This document shows positions 1 through 10,935 of a stretch of DNA of 64,000 bases, piece after piece. The position numbers and the translations under genes are program-made. The first letter of the stretch is position 1; each line of letters opens with the position of its first letter. Origin of the DNA: Nymphalis io (Eukaryota > Arthropoda > Insecta > Lepidoptera > Nymphalidae); contig NC_065898.1 in NCBI RefSeq assembly GCF_905147045.1, forward strand, positions 5,518,001-5,582,000. The letters are read 5' to 3'. The notes beneath the pieces were generated by a model, which searched no databases, was not told where the DNA came from, and saw only the letters and a program-made list of their open reading frames with translations.

Positions 1-1372
1 ATAATGTATATTAATGTATATCATGGTTTATAAACATAATAACAGTGTATATTTAAACTGCAAAACCTGAATCTGCTTCTTGGGGTAAAATTTTAGAGTA
101 CATTCCAATGAAATATAAATGAAATAAAAGGTTGATTGATATCTAGGTCGTAGATTTCCGGTTTCCTAAGGCCTATTCAGCGCCAAGCAAGAAATTGTAA
201 ATACAAATTGAACACATTAAAATTCAATTTTACCGACTTAAACCCAGTCTTCGGTAAGGATTCCCATATTCTACACACTAGACCATCACGGCTCGCCATT
301 ATAATCTTACGAATATAATCACACGTGCCGTTTGTCTTCTAAGCTTCATTATTACTTTTCGCGCGTGTTTATTGATATTACCTCAAACCAGTTGTCGTCA
401 TTTATTTTATTATCTATACTATTGTATTAAGTATTCATTCTTCGTTCCCACGTTAGTCTCATCTATATTTTAATGTTGATAATTTTTTTTCTCTCATCTT
501 GAATTAGGTGATAATGTTTAATTCATGTATTGCTATGGTGGATATAAAGGCCACATTGTGAGGTTGTGGGTTCAAATCCCACCGAACCCAATATATCAGT
601 AGCAGTCCAAAGTTATAAAGTTTGGCAAAAAGTTAGGAAGTGTTACGACCCCTTTTTTTCCCCCCACGGGACCAGGGGGGTGGTATGTGGAGCTCGCCGG
701 TGTCCAAGGCGCCGAGTGCACCCCGAACATAGGAATACCCACTAAAACACCATTGATACAATCCTCTGCAATCCCATTTTAAAAACATTTTGATTTTAAA
801 GTGGCGATGGACCTTTCAATACCTTTTGATAAATAAGACTTATTAAGAATAAGCTATAAGGGGTATACCTAGTAGAGTAATTTTAAAAGTCAGTGATACC
901 GACAGTATATTAATTAATATTTGAGTTGGTACGAGTTAGTACCCAATGTGTAATTGTATGATATAAGCTTTATATCTTATGTTACATTAATATTTAGACA
1001 TAATTATGTGATATCATTTATTTTTGTACCACACTATAACAAATAATATATAAATTAATGGTGTTCCATAAATATTGCATAAAATAAAACAAATAAATTC
1101 AAAATAAACTTTACAAGTAGTTTCTTAGAAGCTTTTTGAATCGTCATTTTACAGCATTAAGTATAAATAAAGCTTTCAAAAGTTTTAGGTTCTTCTGAAA
1201 AGAATCGAGATATATACATAGATATATCATATTACAATTTATTTATTATTTGCTTACAATAAAATTTTGTAAATCAACAAACTTCTAAAATATTATACAA
1301 TAGTATATTAAATAAATAGTATATTAATAATAAAGTATATAGTATATTAATAAATCTCATATATCTTCTCAC
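1..1372. repeat. Segmental repeat, copy A (left part off window)
   Basis: This stretch matches copy B (from about 7008) almost base for base, and copy C (from about 10290) more loosely. It holds two tRNA-like SINE heads: one on the minus strand near 150-297, and one on the plus strand at 528-590 with a B-box-like TTCAAATCCC and a weak A box. A GC-rich patch follows at about 650-770 with poly-T/poly-C runs; copy C lacks it. Relative to B it keeps an extra block of about 34 bp near 1055-1088, flanked by short homology, so B probably lost it. The left half of the unit, seen in B and C, would lie upstream of the window. No gene is seen. Confidence 0.85.
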
Positions 1373-1439
1373 TGTTAAAAACGGTTAAAAAACCTTTTCA
1401 CTTACGTTATGTCTTCTTTGTTATGTAAATATGATTCTT

Positions 1440-3098
1440 AAAGTTTTTTGCTCACATTCCAATATTGACTACCAAATCACTTAATTCCTTTCCTACCGTC
1501 GCTGAATCGTTATTAAAAAACAATGTTGCTAAATGTAACATTTGCTTTAACATTTATACTGTAAGTGTTAAAAATATAATAAGAACTTTCAATTTATTGG
1601 ATGTTAAGAAAACGGCCGATCTATGGGGTATCTTTGTTAAGGTAGTTAAGTCGGTTATTGATGTAATTGCACCTTATCTTGTTATTATATTTAATAATTG
1701 CATTCTTAGTGGCGTGTTTCCTGACCCTAATGAAACATAGTAAGGTAATTCCTATTTTCAAATCTGGTAGTACTTCAGACCCAAACAATTATAGACCCAT
1801 CTCTTTACTACCAACGCTTAGCAAGATTTTTCAAAAATTAATGCTCAATAAAATGTTAGTACATTTTGATACATACAAGTTGCTGCACAATAAACAATTT
1901 CGCGTTACAAGGGTCGCTCGACAACCGATGCTGGTGTCAAGCTCATTGAAAATAGTTATCGAGCCTGGGAAGAGTCACAGGATGCCATAGGGATATTTTG
2001 TAACTTATCTAACGCTTTATTTATACTAATTGTGTGCGACAGGAAACGTTGATCAGGAAACTACGTCACTATGGGATTAAAGACACAGCACTCAGCCTCC
2101 TGATATCGTATTTTAGCAATCGAATTTAGAGGGTTGATATAAATGGAAAGAAATCTCCCGGGGCTCCAGTTGGTATGGGGGTCCCGCAAGGATCTATTCT
2201 TGGTCCATTTCTCTTCCTCATTTATATAAATGACTTGCCACATCTACTAAATAACAAACATGAGATAGTATTGTTTGCTGATGACACTTCCTTAATGTTT
2301 AAAATAAAAAGATGTTTATCAATATATGACGAGGTGAAAAATGCTCTCTCTGAAACAGTACATTGGTTTAGTGTTAATAATTTACTGTTAAACAGTAAAA
2401 AGAAAAAATGTATTAAATTCACTATTCCAAACGTGAAATATGTAAAAACGAATGTACTTTTAAACGGGGAAGCTTTTAGATGCTGTAGAAGCAACAGAAT
2501 TTCTTGGTATCACAATAGATTCTAAGTTTCAATGGGGCCCTCATATAAATACATTGGCAAATAGACTCAGCTCTGTAGCTTTCGCAGTAATAAAAATTAG
2601 AATGTGTTGACTGATGTAGATACGGCTCGCCTAGTGTATTTTAGTTATTTCCACAGTATAATGTCTTATGGCATTCTACTCTGGGGTAATGCAGCCGATA
2701 TTATTACGATTTTTGTACTGCAGAAGAGGGCTATTCGTGCAATTTATAACCTGGGCTCAAAAAATTCACTAAGATGTAAATTTAAAGAAATTAAAATAAT
2801 GAGTGTCGTTTCTCAATATATATTTGATAATGTTATGTATGTACGCAAAAACATAAAAGATTTTCCTAGAAATTGTGACGTACATACTGTTAACACCAGG
2901 AACAAGTATAAACTTACAACCACTACTATCAGATCCTCAGGGTTAGTAATTTTTTTATGGGACAATTTATACGCTTTTACAACAGGATCCCAGAAAACGT
3001 TCAAAAATAATCAAATGTGAAATTTAAAAGAATCGTTAAGGAACGCTTGTGTGCTAAAGGATATTACACATTCGATGACTTTTTAAATGATTGCACAA
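1440..3098 (+). pseudogene. Jockey-like non-LTR retrotransposon, 5' part of a broken copy
   Basis: Translated pieces in shifting frames match the reverse transcriptase of a common lepidopteran LINE. In order they give the finger-region block ending in GVFPD (about 1690-1725), SKVIPIFKSG and NYRPISLLPTLSKIF (about 1740-1830), a STTDAG-like block (about 1920), GVPQGSILGPFLF (from about 2178), the catalytic FADD (2274-2285), and the thumb/C-terminal block YFHSIMSYGILLWGN (about 2645-2690). There is no endonuclease, so the copy is 5'-truncated. At least four frameshifts plus small deletions make it dead. The reading frame is interrupted at 3098 by an RTE insertion and resumes at 6031. The Jockey-group assignment rests on motif resemblance; CR1-like is the alternative. 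Confidence 0.85.
3090..3098. repeat. Target-site duplication, left (RTE copy 1)
   Basis: attgcacaa occurs here and again at 6031-6039, on either side of the RTE. Removing the RTE and one copy restores the LINE frame across the site. Confidence 0.8.
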
Positions 3099-3458
3099 AT
3101 CAATCAATCAATCAACAGCCAATCGTTGTCCACTGCTGAACATAGGCCTCTCCCAAGGTGCGCCAAAGCTCCCTGTCCTCCGCCTTCCGCATCCAGTTGG
3201 TGCCCGCCACCTTCTTAAGGTCGTCGGTCCACCTGGCTGGAGGGCGCCCTACGCTGCGCTTGCCGATTCGCGGTCTACACTCTAGGACTCGACTACGACA
3301 TACGTGACCAGCCCACTGCCACTTCAGCCTGCTAATTTTGCAAGCTATGTCGGTGACTCCGGTTCTTTTCCGGATAATCTAATTTCTGATCTTATCCTTC
3401 AAAGATACTCCGAGCATAGCTCGCTCCATAGCACGCTGAGCGACTTTGAATTTGTGGA

Positions 3459-5462
3459 CTAGTCCCGCCCAATCCATGCTGCACATCCCAAGCGAATTCT
3501 TCGATCGGCTTCCTTCTCGAAGTTGTTCCTACCGACTTGTATTATCTGTCCTAGGTAGGTATATTCACTAACAACTTCGAGAGGTTTTCCCTCGACGTAT
3601 ATCGGTCCCGGCACGACATGCCTATTGAACATGACCTTGGTCTTGTCCAAGTTCATACCGAGACCGACACACCGGGAAGACTCGCCTAGGCTACACAGCA
3701 TTTCGGTGAGTTGTTCCAGCGACTCTGCTATGATGACGATATCGTCGGCAAATCGAAGGTGTGAGATGTACTCGCCGTTTACATTGACTCCATACCTAGT
3801 CCAATCCAGCGTTTTGAAAACGTCTTCCAACGCGTTGGTGAACAGTTTCGGGGATATTACATCCCCCTGTCTCACCCCTCTGCGCAGTTGGATCGCCTTC
3901 GTCTTACAGTCCTGGATGTGGACAGTCATTGTAGCGGCGTTGTACAGACATCTCAGTACCTCGATATATCTCCAATCGATATGACATCTCTGCAATGAGT
4001 CGAGCACTGCCCAGATTTCGATGGAGTCGAAGGCTTTCTCGTAGTCCACAAATGCCATACACAGCGGCTGATTGTACTCTTCGGTCTTCTGCACAATCTG
4101 CCGAACAGTATGGATGTGGTCCACGGTGCTGTAGCCTGATCGAAAGCCGGCTTGCTCTGGGGGCTGGAACTCGTCAAGTCGTCTGGCGAGACGGTTCGTG
4201 ACGACTCTTGAGAACAGCTTATACACGTGACTCAGGAGGGAGATTGGTCTGTAGTTTTTCAAGAGGGTTTTATCACCTTTCTTGAAAAACAGTACCACCT
4301 TACTCCCGCTCCACGTTTCCGGGGTCTTGCCATGTTGGATGACGGAATTAAAGAGGCTTGCTAGCTCTTTCAGGACCGGAGTCCCGCCTGCCTTAAGCAA
4401 CTCTGTTGTGATTCCGTCATCTCCCGGAGCTTTGTTGTTTTTAAGCTGTTCTAGAGCCGCCCTAATCTCTCCTTGGTCAACGACCGGGAGCTCCTCGGAG
4501 TAATGGCGCATGAGAGGGGCGCGCTGATCATCAATACTGATTCCCACGGGTTTATCCGATCTTGAAGAGAACAACTGCCCATAAAACCTCTCTACTTCTC
4601 CGATAATCTCAGGCCTAGAGGTAACGACCCCACCATTTTCAGTTTTAAGTTTTGTCAGACGCGGCCTCCCAAACTTGCGAGCGAATACTTTCGATCCCCG
4701 ATTTTGCTCAATCGCAGCCTTGATGGCACGGGTATTGGAGCGTCGGAGATCGCGTTGCGTCAGCGTTTTTATTGTTCGGTTTAAGGCCTTATCTGACAAA
4801 AACGATGGTAGTTCTCGTCGTTTTCTCATGAGCTCGAGTGTCTCAGCAGAGAGTTTTGGTGCGTTGTCTCTTCTCTGTGGCGGAAAACACTTGCGGGATG
4901 TGTTTTGCAGTATTTTGACCAGCGTGTCGGTTCTCTCATCAATGCTGCTTATGGTTTCCAACGCGGTGAATTGATTTTGAAGTTCCATTTGGAACTTTTC
5001 GGAGCCTTGAGCAGCTTGGAGCATGGTAGGTCGGAGAGTAGACCTCATCATTCTCGATCTTTCGGCTTTTAAGTTGATATTTAGAGTGCCTCGAACCAAG
5101 CGGTGATCACTTCCGGTATTAAGCCTGTTGATCACTGAAACATCTCTAAATATGTGCCTTTTATTCGAAATGATAAAGTCTATCTCGTTCCTTGTCACGT
5201 TATCGGGGCTTCGCCAGGTCCACCTCCTCTGATGCTTCTTTTGAAAGAACGAATTCATCAAAAAAAGCCCCTGCACTTCGAGAAAGTTTACCAGCATTTT
5301 CCTCCTGTGATTTCTGCAGCCCAAGTCGTAAGGTCCGACTTTCGATTCACCGCTATCTTGTACTCCCACTTTAGCATTAAAGTCTCCCATAACAACATTG
5401 TAGTGGGCCTTCGAGGTGTCGTTGAGGGCCTTTGCGATGTCCTCGTACATCGCTTCGACCAC
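3459..5462 (-). pseudogene. RTE endonuclease (C-terminal half) plus reverse transcriptase ORF, 667 codons
   Basis: This long open frame starts inside the endonuclease. It has GDFNAKVG near residue 28, SDHRLV near residue 118, then the linker and the RT palm blocks: NNKAPGDDGI, NYRPISLLSHVYKLFSR, FVDYEKAFDSIE, GVRQGDVISPKLF, and the catalytic FADD at 3741-3752. The upstream endonuclease start (methionine of MATYNGRS at about 5672) is in another frame because of the 130-bp deletion near 5550. The C-terminus runs out of frame at the 112-bp deletion near 3466. The product would nick DNA and prime reverse transcription of its own RNA if intact; here both ends are broken. The true start is not at this ORF's first codon. 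Confidence 0.9.
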
Positions 5463-5851
5463 ATCATCAGAGTATGTCGAAGTTGGCGCATATACCTGTA
5501 CGACCTTCAGGGAGTACCTGTCGGAAAGTTTTAGGACAAGGTACGCTACCTGTCCTCCCCCTGTCTTCGGACTTCAGATAACCCCAGTATATGCCAGTTT
5601 ATATGACTTAACTCTACTTCTAATTCGGCGAGGTGATGGTCCAGCCTCATCGAGCGTCCATTATACGTTGCCATGTTCAGTCGTTTTATACGGTAGCCTG
5701 CCGTGAACCGGTGATTCTTAGCACCCTCTGCCCTGCCGATACCGCGACCGCTACCTTGGTCGGGCCTAGCGGGCTTGCCGGTAACTGGGGGCCTTTTTTT
5801 TGGGCGCATCTGCCATTAAGGGAGGGGTTTGCCCATACTCGCCGCGCTGGG

Positions 5852-5900
5852 CAGGCGTGTTGGCGAGCGCAGTCCCCTACTGCGCTCGCCAACACGCCTG
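5852..5900. repeat. 22-bp perfect inverted duplication in the RTE 5' leader
   Basis: Arms at 5852-5873 and 5879-5900 are exact reverse complements around a 5-base loop (cccct). Copy 2 has only one arm at the matching place (about 45599-45620), so the second arm was added in copy 1. It resembles a snap-back or template-switch event during reverse transcription. Confidence 0.9.
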
Positions 5901-6030
5901 GCGGTAAGATGTTTATGGGAGGGGGGACGCTGCTGCCCATCCCCCCTTTTCCCCGTCCCTCAGTCGCCTCTTACGACACCCACGGGATGAGATTGGGGGA
6001 GTACTATTCTAAGCCGGTACTCCACGGACA

Positions 6031-6039
6031 ATTGCACAA
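6031..6039. repeat. Target-site duplication, right (RTE copy 1)
   Basis: Exact match to 3090-3098. Confidence 0.8.
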
Positions 6040-6285
6040 CCTGGGAATAAAACGATCGCCTCCAGGTTATTTCAAATAAAAAAAAAGCTGTATATAATTT
6101 GACTATTGTTGTATATTACTTATTGTAAAGGATGAGATATTAAAAAAAAAAACGTTAAGTTTCTTTCGCCGGTTCTTCCCAGATCTGAGGTGTTTATATC
6201 CAAACCGTTGGTAGATTTATGACAATCAATAAGGAAATGTAACGCTTCTATATTGAATAAAGATTTTTGACTTTGAATTTTGATA
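6031..6285 (+). pseudogene. Jockey-like LINE, 3' end and 3'UTR (continues 1440-3098)
   Basis: The first bases repeat the 9-bp target duplication. The LINE frame then continues across the removed RTE and ends D-C-T-T-W-E-stop at about 6046. The 3'UTR has a poly-A patch (about 6077-6087), a second A-run at 6143-6152, and ends near an AATAAAG (about 6256) followed by TTTTTGACTTTGA, a tail I recognise as common for this LINE family. The terminal boundary is approximate. Confidence 0.75.
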
Positions 6286-6586
6286 TAGCAACGACTATCG
6301 TTTGGCACTTCCAGTTAATATTATTTTATGTATCTACCCTCTAACAAAAAAGTAAAATTTATTTTATAATATTTCACTTGTAATAACTGTTATTAGAAAA
6401 AAATACGAATTAAATATTATACAATAGTATATTAAATAAAACCGAAAAAATATATATTTGCCTACTATTAATTTTTTAGTATTTATTGACAAAATCCTAA
6501 ATCGCGCTATTATTGTTTTGTCATTTGTTACATATTAGAATTGTATGTTTCTTACCTATTAGTGGGGGTCCTGGTCTCCTCGGTAA

Positions 6587-6618
6587 GTCGTATATACGTG
6601 TCAAAGCGTATATACGAC
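6587..6618. repeat. Hairpin, perfect 12-bp arms
   Basis: gtcgtatatacg at 6587-6598 is complementary to 6607-6618 with an 8-base loop. The aligned place in copy C reads differently. Confidence 0.7.
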
Positions 6619-6967
6619 ATGAGATGATTCCACTTTGACCAAGTCATGAAAAAAAAGTGGTGATCATTTCAACCGCAGGGGCCAATTTGACACCTTTTTT
6701 TAATTAATTCACTATACTACAACTTTTTTTTTCTAATTCCTTAGGAATTTCATAGGATTTCTTAGAAATAATTCATTTACGTTATATATGCATGCAATAT
6801 ATTATGTATTTTACACCAGTTTAAAACTTTGAAAGCAGTTTCTAAACAAAGGTCGCATAGCAAAAACTTTAGCCATTGATATCGAGCAACGGACGAATTA
6901 TACGAGAAATTATTGTGTTCCAAAAATTATATTCATACATAAATGTCTATAATGTATTAATATACAT

Positions 6968-7005
6968 TAATGTCTATAATGTATTAATATACATTATAGA
7001 CATTA
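6968..7005. repeat. Near-palindrome, 16-bp arms
   Basis: Arms at 6968-6983 and 6990-7005 pair perfectly around TTAATA. The left arm is also repeated directly just upstream (about 6942-6962), so this looks like a local AT-rich duplication. Confidence 0.75.
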
Positions 7006-8817
7006 ATATGTATATCATAGTTTATAAACATAATAACAGTGTATATTTAAACTGCAAAACCTGAATCTGCTTCTTGGGGTAAAATTTTAGAGTACATTCC
7101 AATGAAATATAAATGAAATAAAAGGTTGATTGATATCTAGGTCGTAGATTTCCGGTCTCCTAAGGCCTATTCAGCGCCAAGCAAAAATTGTAAATACAAA
7201 TTGAACACATTAAAATTCAATTTTACTGACTTAAACCCAGTCTTCGGTAAGGATTCCCATATTCTACACACTGGACCATGACGGCTAGCCATTATAATCT
7301 TACGAATATAATCACACGTGCCGTTTGTCTTCTAAGCTTCATTATTACTTTTCGCGCGTGTTTATTGATATTACCTCAAACCAGTTGTCGTCATTTATTT
7401 TATTATCTATACTATTGTATTGAGTATTCATTCTTCGTTCCCACGTTTGTCTCATCTATATTCTCATGTTGATAATTTTTTTTCTCTCATCTTGAATTAG
7501 GTGATAATGTTTAATTCATGTATTGCTATGGTGGATATAAAGGCCACATTCTGAGGTTGTGGGTTCAAATCCCACCGAACACAATATATCAGTAGCAGTC
7601 CAAAGTTATAAAGTTTGGCAAAAAGTTAGGAAGTGTTACGATCCCTTTTTTTCCCCCCACGGGAACAGGGGGGTGGTATGTGGAGCTCGCCGGTGTCCAA
7701 GGCGCCGAGTGCACCCCGAACATAGGAATACCCACTAAAACACCATTACAATACAATCCTCTGCCATCCCATTTTAAAAACATTTTGATTTTAAAGTGGC
7801 GATGGAACTTTCAATACCTTTTGATAAATAAGACTTATTAAGAATAAGCTATAAGGGGTATACCTAGTAGAGTAATTTTAAAAGTCAGTGATACCGACAG
7901 TATATTAATTAATATTTGAGTTGGTACGAGTTAGTACCCAATGTGTAATTGTATGATATAAGCTTTATATCTTATGTTACATTAATATTTAGACATAATT
8001 ATGTGATATCATTTATTTTTGTACCACACTGTAACAAATAATATATAAACAAATAAATTCAAAATAAACTTTACAAGTAGTTTCTTAGAAGCTTTTTGAA
8101 TCGTCATTTTACAGCATTAAGTATAAATAAAGCTTTCAAAAGTTTTAGGTTCTTCTGAAAAGAATCGAGATATATACATAGATATATCATATTACAATTT
8201 ATTTATTATTTGCTTACAATAAAATTTTGTAAATCAACAAACTTCTAAAATAAACAAATATATATAAAAGCCATATATCTTCTGACTGTTAATACTTTTT
8301 AAGACTGTGATTTTATAGATTTATAACAATTACATACTTATCTATTATGTCCTGTGTACTGTCCCTAAAACTGTTTAGATGAAATAAAATTAAATTACAC
8401 TATTCATGGGTTTTTCTTTGTATCAAGACCTTAAAATAATTGTTAAAAAATAAAATTAAAATTTTTTTTAAAATATGACATGTTTTAAATATATGAATAT
8501 GTGTATTCAATAAAACATTAAAACAATTTAGAATCACGCCATCGAAATTTTCGCTCGCGCTCTATAAATACAACCCGTTTCAGGTGGTAGATAGAGAGGA
8601 CCGTACCTACATAGTTAGCCGGTATGTGATTGGGTCGGCTTAATATGTCTGCTGTATCGGGATGATCTTTGCTGTCGATCATCAAGTATATTTTCGCCAA
8701 GCAATGACATATATTACTGTGTTAAATGTATCTGAAACTACACAATTTATATTTAATACAGTACAAGGAGGTCTTAGAAATATTGAGCTACTAGTGTAGA
8801 AATTTGTCTGTCTCACT

Positions 8818-8915
8818 TTTTTATTTAAATTTTAGGCAGACGGGCAAATGTCTACCTGATGGTAAGTGATCCACACCGCACATAGACAAAGGCTCTTTAA
8901 GAAATATTAACCTTA
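8818..8915 (-). mobile_element. Fragment of the 285-bp short repeat or its LINE tail
   Basis: It contains cctgatggtaagtg flanked by gacgggcaaatg and a catagacaa block. This matches the 3' end of the short repeat seen at 29505-29791 in the same orientation, and also resembles a LINE 3'UTR. It is diverged. Confidence 0.55.
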
Positions 8916-9506
8916 AAATATTAAATATAATCATATGGTGCGAAGCGCTTTTTGTTGGAACGTACAATTCATATAGAATTATATAAAGAAAGTAAAAATA
9001 AGTCATTAATTCGTTTTTTTAGTAAAATTGCTTGCGGAAATCTGTTGGACGATATAAAAATAATGCATGGGGTTACGAGTACTACATTCTTTATGGCCAG
9101 ATTTTCAATGTCCAAATATTTTACAATGCATCTCAAACTGTAATATTTTTTAAACTGTAATATTCTTGTTCTTGCTTAATCTTGCTATTGGACGTACATT
9201 TACTTAACCTGAAAAAATGATACAATTATATTATATAAATACAGAATTATTAAAAAATATCTTGGATATCTTATCGAAATAATTAGTATTAAGTTCTGAT
9301 ATCACTTGGCATAACTATAATGTTATTATATACTGAATTATATGTGCATGTATACATGTATGAGTTGATATTATCAATCATAAAGAGGAGCGCGCCTAAT
9401 AAGAGAACTAACTAACTATGTTAATAGACTGAATTGGAACAAATATTATCAATTTTTTTATAGGCAATAAATAAAACCATTATTCATTATACAATTTTCT
9501 CTGATA

Positions 9507-9560
9507 AGGAGGTTTTTAGAGCTCATTCTACCACGCTACTCCAATGGGATTAGACACATA
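9507..9560 (-). mobile_element. Metulj-like SINE fragment
   Basis: gagctcattctaccacgct followed by actccaatgggatt matches the middle of the SINE copy at 34332-34661. Only about 50 bp remain. Confidence 0.6.
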
Positions 9561-9612
9561 CTGATTTCTTTACGACGTTTTTATTTCCCAAAAAAAACGA
9601 ATTCAATTAAAA

Positions 9613-10935
9613 TTAATATTATTGTATGTATCTACCCTCAAACAAAAATGTAAACATTTATTTTATAAAATTTCACTTGTAATAACTGTTATTAGAAAAA
9701 AGTACGAATTAAATATTATACAATAGTATATTAAATAAAACCGAAAAAATATATATTTGCATACTATTAATTTTTTAGTATTTATTGACAAAATCCTAAA
9801 TCGCGCTATTATTGTTTTGTCATTTGTAACATATTAGAATTGTATGTTTCTTACCGATTAGTGGGTGTCCAGCTCTCCACGGTAAGACGTAATGCGTCTT
9901 GAGATAAAATTGTTGATGACTTTAGACCAAATCATGAAAAAAAGTTTGAAAATAGTAAATGTGAGCTGCAAGGGCAGATTTAAAGAGGGCTCAGGGAGAG
10001 GTTAGCGCCGAACTGTCTTCCTTGTCCTTGTAGTCGAGAGTTCAGTTTACTGTTCTCACCTTCACCGCAGGAGAGCGACTTTGACACCTATTTTTTTTTA
10101 ATTAATCCGTATTCATATATTTCAGTATTCCATACGAGTATAAAACTAAGTTTTATCAGTTTCCTAAACAAACGTCGCATAGCAAAAACTTTAGCGATTG
10201 ATATCGAGCAAGGGACGAATTATACGAGAAATAATTATGTTCCACAAATTATATTCATATATAAAATATCCTTAATGTATAACAGACTGTATTAACACAA
10301 TAATAGTGTAAATTTAAACTGCAAAACCTGTATCTGCTTCTTGAGATAAAATTTTAGAGTACATTCCAATGAAATATAAATTCTTTGGAAATACATCAAT
10401 GCGGGTTGATTGATATATAAGTCGTAGATTTTAGGGTTCCTAAAGCCTATTCAGTGCCAAGCAAGAGATTGTAATTACAAATTAAAAACATTAAATTCAG
10501 TTTTACTGACTTAAACCCCCAACCTTCGGTAAGGATTCCCATATTCTAAACACTGGACATCACGGCTCGCCATTATAATCTTACGAATATAATCACACGT
10601 GCCGTTTGTCTTCTAAGTTTCATAATTACTTTTCGCGCGTGTTTATTGATATTACCTCAAACCAATTGTCGTTATTTATATTTATTTTCTATACTATTGT
10701 ATTAAACATTCATTCTTCGTTCCTATGTTTGTCTCATCTATATTCTAATGTTGATAATATTTTTTTCTCTCATCATTAATTAGGGTTATAGGTGATCATG
10801 TTTAATTCACGCATTGCTCTGGTGGATAGCTTATAAAGACTAGATTCTGAGGTTCTGGGTTCAAATCCCGCTGTACCCAATATATCAATAGCAGAAAAAA
10901 AGTTACAAAGTTTGGGAAAATTGAAGAAGTTTTAC
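9613..10935. repeat. Segmental repeat, copy C (more diverged)
   Basis: It aligns with copy B from its left boundary (TTAATATTATT) to about 10935, where it departs before the GC-rich patch of A and B. It carries roughly 100-130 extra bp (about 9950-10070), moderately GC-rich, that B lacks. The minus-strand tRNA-like head is at about 10432-10571. The plus-strand head at 10811-10879 is the best preserved of the three, with a good B box (GGTTCAAATCCCG) and an A-box-like CTGGTGGATAGC. It is older or faster-evolving than the A/B pair. Confidence 0.8.

Larger units (their letters stand above)
3099..6027 (-). mobile_element. RTE-clade LINE, copy 1, near full length with deletions
   Basis: The element runs right to left. 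Its 5' end (near 6027) is the same as that of copy 2 at 45749, and its 3' end carries (TTGA)n on the element strand directly after the stop codon, a typical RTE tail. It encodes an APE-type endonuclease followed by a reverse transcriptase. Compared with copy 2 it lacks 130 bp at about 5550 (endonuclease, frame broken), about 112 bp near 3466, and 21 bp near 3282. It also has a 22-bp inverted duplication in the 5' leader (5852-5900). Elsewhere the two copies are nearly identical, so both derive from a recently active source. Three extra bases (6028-6030) separate the 5' end from the target duplication. Confidence 0.92.
6315..8290. repeat. Segmental repeat, copy B (most complete)
   Basis: The left part (6315-6930) matches copy C at 9613-10260. 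The right part (about 7008-8290) matches copy A at nearly every base and copy C up to about 10935. It contains the minus-strand tRNA-like head (about 7140-7289), the plus-strand tRNA-like head (7521-7583), and the GC-rich patch at about 7640-7760. A 64-codon open frame without known relatives crosses that patch on the minus strand (7589-7783); its counterpart in copy A is not open over the same length, so it is unlikely to be a gene. Two hairpins (6587-6618 and 6968-7005) are not matched in copy C. Confidence 0.85.
8291..9612. other. Spacer between repeat copies B and C
   Basis: AT-rich sequence with two repeat scraps listed separately. A 60-codon minus-strand frame (8518-8700) is unusually mixed in composition but begins with TTG, has no recognised domain, and cannot be called a gene. 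Nothing else is supported. Confidence 0.5.

Noticed and set aside
528..590. Possible tRNA gene
   Set aside because: The D and anticodon arms cannot be folded, and the same sequence is repeated with changes in copies B and C.
3625..5534. Plus-strand frames of 60-126 codons across RTE copy 1 (and the equivalents at 42900-45600 in copy 2)
   Set aside because: They are antisense or shifted shadows of the RTE ORF; their translations carry no domain and follow the RTE base for base.
8518..8700. 60-codon minus-strand frame of mixed composition
   Set aside because: It starts with TTG, has no recognised domain, no splice signals and no transcript evidence.
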